Positions 61,474-64,000 of a DNA stretch of 64,000 nucleotides are shown here, piece after piece; position 1 is the first letter of the stretch, and each line of letters opens with the position of its first letter. The stretch is from Dietzia sp. JS16-p6b (GTDB lineage: Bacteria; Actinomycetota; Actinomycetes; Mycobacteriales; Mycobacteriaceae). Where the stretch lies: positions 496,001 to 560,000 of the forward strand of contig NZ_CP024869.1 of NCBI RefSeq assembly GCF_003052165.1, read 5' to 3'. The notes under the pieces are model-generated. The model was given only the letters and a program-made list of their open reading frames with translations. It was not told where the DNA came from and made no database searches. The translations under genes were made by a program, and so were the position numbers.

Positions 61474-61971
61474 CCGTCACGCAGGACGGATGACCGGTAC
61501 GTCACCGCGTGCGGCCCCACGGCGCGCGAATGGCGGGCCGGCAGTCGTGCCGACCCGCCCACTCGCTGCGGTTCCATCGAGGGATCCGGGTACCAGGCGT
61601 CCTGTGGTCCGCCGTGTCGCCGGTCCGGGACAACCGTCGGTGACGGCTGGCGCGGACCCACGGCTGGGTTGCCTCTCGGGCGTCATCCGTCGCGTGGGTT
61701 CCGGAGTATCGATGACGGTGCCTCGGACGGGGAACCGTGACTTCTCCTCCGTCGCGGTCCTGGCGTCGTGCGTCACCGTGCCTTGAGCATGCCGCGCGGG
61801 CTGGGGTCCCGGCGATGGTGGGATCCCACAAGGAACCCGGGGAGTTACCGGTGATTCCCGCCATCGCCTCCGTCCCCACCGGCGGCGGACGATGAAGTGT
61901 TGTGCCCCGAGCCCGGGAGGGGCCGTGCGGGTCGGTGCGTCCCGGACGAACCTCCCCCCGCGGTATCGGGG
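61474..61971. other. Convergent intergenic region without a gene
   Basis: About 500 bases between the ends of the Rv3662c-like gene and the HAD gene. Open frames exist on both strands but none has a credible start, codon pattern or recognisable product. The only clear structure is the hairpin at 61811-61868. In M. tuberculosis the dpp transporter genes lie near here; nothing of them is left. Confidence 0.6.
61811..61868. terminator. Long hairpin downstream of the HAD gene
   Basis: GGCGATGGTGGGA (61811-61823) pairs with TCCCGCCATCGCC (61856-61868) over 13 bp with one G-U; the 32-nt loop contains GGAACCCGGGGAGTTACCGG. It lies 103 nt past the HAD stop on the minus strand. It may be a terminator or a structured RNA; the large loop is unusual for a simple terminator. 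Confidence 0.5.
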
Positions 61972-62802
61972 TCAGGCGCCCCGGCGCGCGGACCGCGCGA
62001 ACGACACCGTCGCGGCGCCCACCGCGAGTGCGATCGCCCCGACGCCGATGATCGGCCCGGACGCGCGTTCCAGCGTCGGCAGCAACGGGGTGGGGCTGGA
62101 GAAGGTGAGGATGGGCCACCCGCGCTCCAGGGCCTCACGGCGCAGGGTCCGGTCCGGGTTGATGACCGTGGGGTGTCCCACTTCCTCGAGCATCGGGAGG
62201 TCGGTGGCGGAGTCGGAGTAGGCGTACGAGGCCTCAAGGTCGTAGCCGTAGCGCTGGGAGAAACCCCGGATGGCCTCGGCCTTGCCCGGCCCCTGGCAGT
62301 AGAACTCTATGGATCCGCCGTACCGCCCGTCGGCGTCGCGGCTCATGCGCGTCCCGGCGTAGTGGTCCACGCCGAGCATCCGCGCGATCGGTGCCACCAG
62401 TTCCTCCCCGGAGGCGGACACGATCACGAGGTCGTGGCCGAGCGCCCGGTGCTCGGCGAGGAGTTCCTGGGCCTCCGAGTAGACGGTGGGGGTGACCTTC
62501 TCCGTGAGGGCCTCGGTGACGATCCGCTCGACCTTCTCGGGCTCCCAACCCTTGGTGGCCGTCGCCATGGCCTGGCGGACCTTCTGCATCTGCTCGTCGT
62601 CGGCATCGGAGAGGCTGAAGGCGAGCTGGGTGTACGCCAGGTCGATCACCGATCGGCGCGACAGCAGGCCTTCGTCGAGGAACGATTTGTTGAACGCGAA
62701 CACCGACGAGGTGGCGATGATCGTCTTATCGAGGTCGAAGAACGCGGCGATCCGGCGAGGTCGGTGCGACGACCGAGGGCCCTTGAGGCGTGGGGCGGAC
62801 AC
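61972..62802 (-). CDS. HAD-superfamily IB hydrolase (Rv3661-like)
   Basis: A 276-residue HAD-IB hydrolase of the SerB-like class. Motif I is AAFFDLDKTIIATS (DLDKT), motif II LVIVSASGEELVAPIA, motif III Lys in GPGKAEAIRGF, and motif IV YAYSDSATDLPMLEEVG. The C-terminal 35 residues form a membrane helix (PIIGVGAIALAVGAATVSFA) and a basic end, so the enzyme is likely tethered to the membrane. The substrate is unknown; phosphoserine or lysophospholipid-type phosphomonoesters are possible. GTG 62802 has TATCGT 6 nt upstream, the leaderless pattern. Confidence 0.9.
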   Translation of the reverse strand: MSAPRLKGPRSSHRPRRIAAFFDLDKTIIATSSVFAFNKSFLDEGLLSRRSVIDLAYTQLAFSLSDADDEQMQKVRQAMATATKGWEPEKVERIVTEALTEKVTPTVYSEAQELLAEHRALGHDLVIVSASGEELVAPIARMLGVDHYAGTRMSRDADGRYGGSIEFYCQGPGKAEAIRGFSQRYGYDLEASYAYSDSATDLPMLEEVGHPTVINPDRTLRREALERGWPILTFSSPTPLLPTLERASGPIIGVGAIALAVGAATVSFARSARRGA

Positions 62803-62820
62803 GCCTCCACGATACGGTTC

Positions 62821-62849
62821 TTGTGCTCGAGGCGTGGATAAGTGATACT
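62821..62849 (+). promoter_or_regulatory. 6C RNA promoter
   Basis: A -35 TTGTGC (62821-62826) and a -10 GATACT (62844-62849, preceded by AGT) are separated by 17 bp. A start at about 62856 would place the first C-rich hairpin near the 5' end. The spacing and match are among the best in the window. Confidence 0.7.
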
Positions 62850-62855
62850 GATCAC

Positions 62856-62950
62856 GCTCGAAAGAGCATCCCCCTACAGGTGCTCGATTCGTCCCCCCTA
62901 CGAATCGGGACTCCGAGAAACCGCGGCGCCCCCCTGCCGCGGTTTCTCTC
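62856..62950 (+). ncRNA. 6C small RNA (B11-like)
   Basis: A roughly 95-nt RNA with two C-loop hairpins and a terminator. Hairpin 1 is GAGCA/TGCTC (62864-62868, 62881-62885) with five C in the loop; hairpin 2 is GATTCG/CGAATC (62886-62891, 62901-62906) with loop TCCCCCCTA; the terminator is a 13-bp stem GAGAAACCGCGGC (62915-62927 with 62936-62948) followed by T-rich sequence. This is the 6C RNA motif. In M. tuberculosis the 6C RNA B11 lies at the same place between Rv3660c and Rv3661. The C-rich loops are known to bind G-rich mRNA sites near ribosome-binding sites. Confidence 0.93.
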
Positions 62951-63070
62951 TGTTTCGGGGCGGTCGTTCCACCTCCGCCGGTTTTCCACATCCACGGTCT
63001 CTCCACAGCCCGCCCCCGGATGACCCTCCGGGCCGGGGGTGCCGACGGTCGTGTGCGCGACGCTGTGGCC

Positions 63071-64000
63071 GTGACCCAGAGCCCCCGCCCACCGCGCGAC
63101 GCCGTCCCCGACCACCCGGCGGGCAGGACCGTCGCCGTTGATGTGGCCGACCCGGATCTGGACGCCGACGTCCGGGCGGTGCTCGCCGCGCTGGCCCTCG
63201 ACCCCGCCTCCCGGGATGTCGACACCGCGGACGTGGTGGTGACGGACCGGCACCACGCCGATCCGCGGCCCGGCGGGGCTCGTGTGGTGCGGGTGGGAAC
63301 CGAGGACGCCCCTGACGACGACGAGGTGGTCCGCCTACCCTCCGGGACCGCGGATCTCGTCGGGGCGCTCCTGGCCCCGGTCGCCTCGGCTCGCGGATCG
63401 CTCGTGGCCGTGGTGGGAGCGGTGGGGGGATGCGGCGTCAGCACCCTGGCGGCCGCGATCGCCGTCCGCGCGGCCGACTTCGGCCGGACCCTCCTGGTGG
63501 AGGCGGACCCGCGGGGCACCGGGATCGACCTGGTCCTGGGGGTGGAGTCCGAACCGGGACTGCGAATCGAGGACGTGCGCGCCGAGTTGGGCGGTCCCGA
63601 CCCGGACGCCCTGTGGGGCGCCGCACCCGAGATCGTGACGGGGTGCCGGGTGCTGGCCCGGTCGAGGGACCGAGATGAGGCCCCGGTGGCGAGGTCGGCC
63701 TCCGACGGCGCCCTCGGCGCGGTGTCGGCACACCGGTCGGCGGGCGGACTGGTGGTCTGCGATGTGGGCGGGTTCGCGGCAGGCGACCCGGTGCTCGCGC
63801 GCGCGGATCTCGTCGTCGTGGTGACCAGGGCGGACTTCCAGGGTGCCGTCGCGGCCGGTCGGATCACCCACGACCTCGCCGGCGTCACCCTGGTGATCCG
63901 CGCGCACCGTGGGGACCCGCTGGAACCGGCGGATGTCGCCGACGCGGCGGGGGTCGCCCGGTGGCACGTCCTGCCGGAGGTCCGGTCCGTGCGCCGTCTG
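63071..64000 (+). CDS. ssd: Septum-site-determining/CpaE-like protein Ssd, N-terminal part
   Basis: 310 codons of a gene that runs off the right edge. The N-terminal part is receiver-like; the second part is a MinD/CpaE-type domain with the deviant P-loop VVGAVGGCGVSTLAAAIA (Lys of Walker A replaced, as in this family) and LLVEADPRGTGIDLVLG. The family precedes tad pilus genes in many actinobacteria, and M. tuberculosis Ssd (Rv3660c) affects septum formation. The start is uncertain: three in-frame GTG codons (63053, 63065, 63071) lie close together. The HAD gene, the 6C RNA and ssd keep the order of M. tuberculosis. Confidence 0.88.
   Translation, partial: MTQSPRPPRDAVPDHPAGRTVAVDVADPDLDADVRAVLAALALDPASRDVDTADVVVTDRHHADPRPGGARVVRVGTEDAPDDDEVVRLPSGTADLVGALLAPVASARGSLVAVVGAVGGCGVSTLAAAIAVRAADFGRTLLVEADPRGTGIDLVLGVESEPGLRIEDVRAELGGPDPDALWGAAPEIVTGCRVLARSRDRDEAPVARSASDGALGAVSAHRSAGGLVVCDVGGFAAGDPVLARADLVVVVTRADFQGAVAAGRITHDLAGVTLVIRAHRGDPLEPADVADAAGVARWHVLPEVRSVRRL

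Noticed and set aside
61385-61786. A plus-strand frame of 133 codons after the Rv3662c-like gene
   Set aside because: It begins inside the preceding gene, has no ribosome-binding site, no recognisable domain and a composition like random GC-rich DNA.

Overview
This is a 64-kb window from the chromosome of a very GC-rich actinobacterium of the order Mycobacteriales. The gene families, the heavy use of GTG starts, a WhiB4 regulator, a GlxR/Crp-type regulator, a 6C small RNA and long synteny with the Mycobacterium tuberculosis region Rv3683-Rv3660c all point there. Biotin genes under a BioQ-like repressor plus two Mrp-type cation antiporter clusters would fit a salt-tolerant genus such as Dietzia. 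That genus name is an inference, not something the sequence proves.

Layout. 0-4.8 kb: a partial conserved gene, an APH-fold phosphotransferase, a luciferase-like oxidoreductase, an Imm5-like protein and a glutamine-synthetase-family ligase. 4.8-10 kb: a translationally coupled bioB-bioA-bioF-bioD operon on the minus strand, divergent from a TetR gene (bioQ-like), with three matching operator boxes between them. 10-20 kb: two secreted CAP-type proteins, a baeRF-type protein, an FadH-like flavoenzyme, an MFS exporter, a SurA-like lipoprotein, a secreted protein of unknown role and a tandem universal stress protein. 20-22 kb: furA-katA with a clear promoter/operator. 22-24.6 kb: a two-gene unit of a phosphotransferase and an F420/FMN-type oxidoreductase.

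24.6-39.3 kb: one 14.7-kb run of fourteen minus-strand genes, almost all overlapping by 4 nt. It reads classical mrpACDEFG, then the Mg2+ channel gene mgtE, then a second non-classical Mrp-like set (F, G, a DUF4040-MnhB fusion, C, three separate antiporter-like subunits, E). The last antiporter-like subunit has lost the conserved membrane glutamate.

39.4-64 kb: a YhgE/Pip-like membrane protein, an acyl-CoA oxidase-type flavoenzyme, tRNA-Pro(CGG), and then the conserved mycobacterial block: metallophosphoesterase, ponA2, whiB4, two Get3/ArsA-like ATPases, a 56-aa protein, RidA, MBL hydrolase, crp/glxR, nth, TlpA-like, NUDIX, marP, epoxide hydrolase, holin-like protein, acs, PRC-barrel protein, the Rv3662c homologue, HAD hydrolase, the 6C RNA and ssd (cut by the window end). 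ponA2 and the Rv3662c homologue each carry a frameshift at a G/C homopolymer; sequencing error or true loss cannot be separated here.

Regulatory layer. Many genes show a TANNNT-like -10 box 6-8 nt before the start codon, the pattern of leaderless transcripts. A perfect Crp/GlxR box lies ahead of acs. Two families of short palindromes (two copies each) sit only between convergent genes; one of them has compensatory base changes, so it probably acts as a structured bidirectional terminator. No insertion sequence, prophage, CRISPR array or obvious horizontally acquired island was seen.
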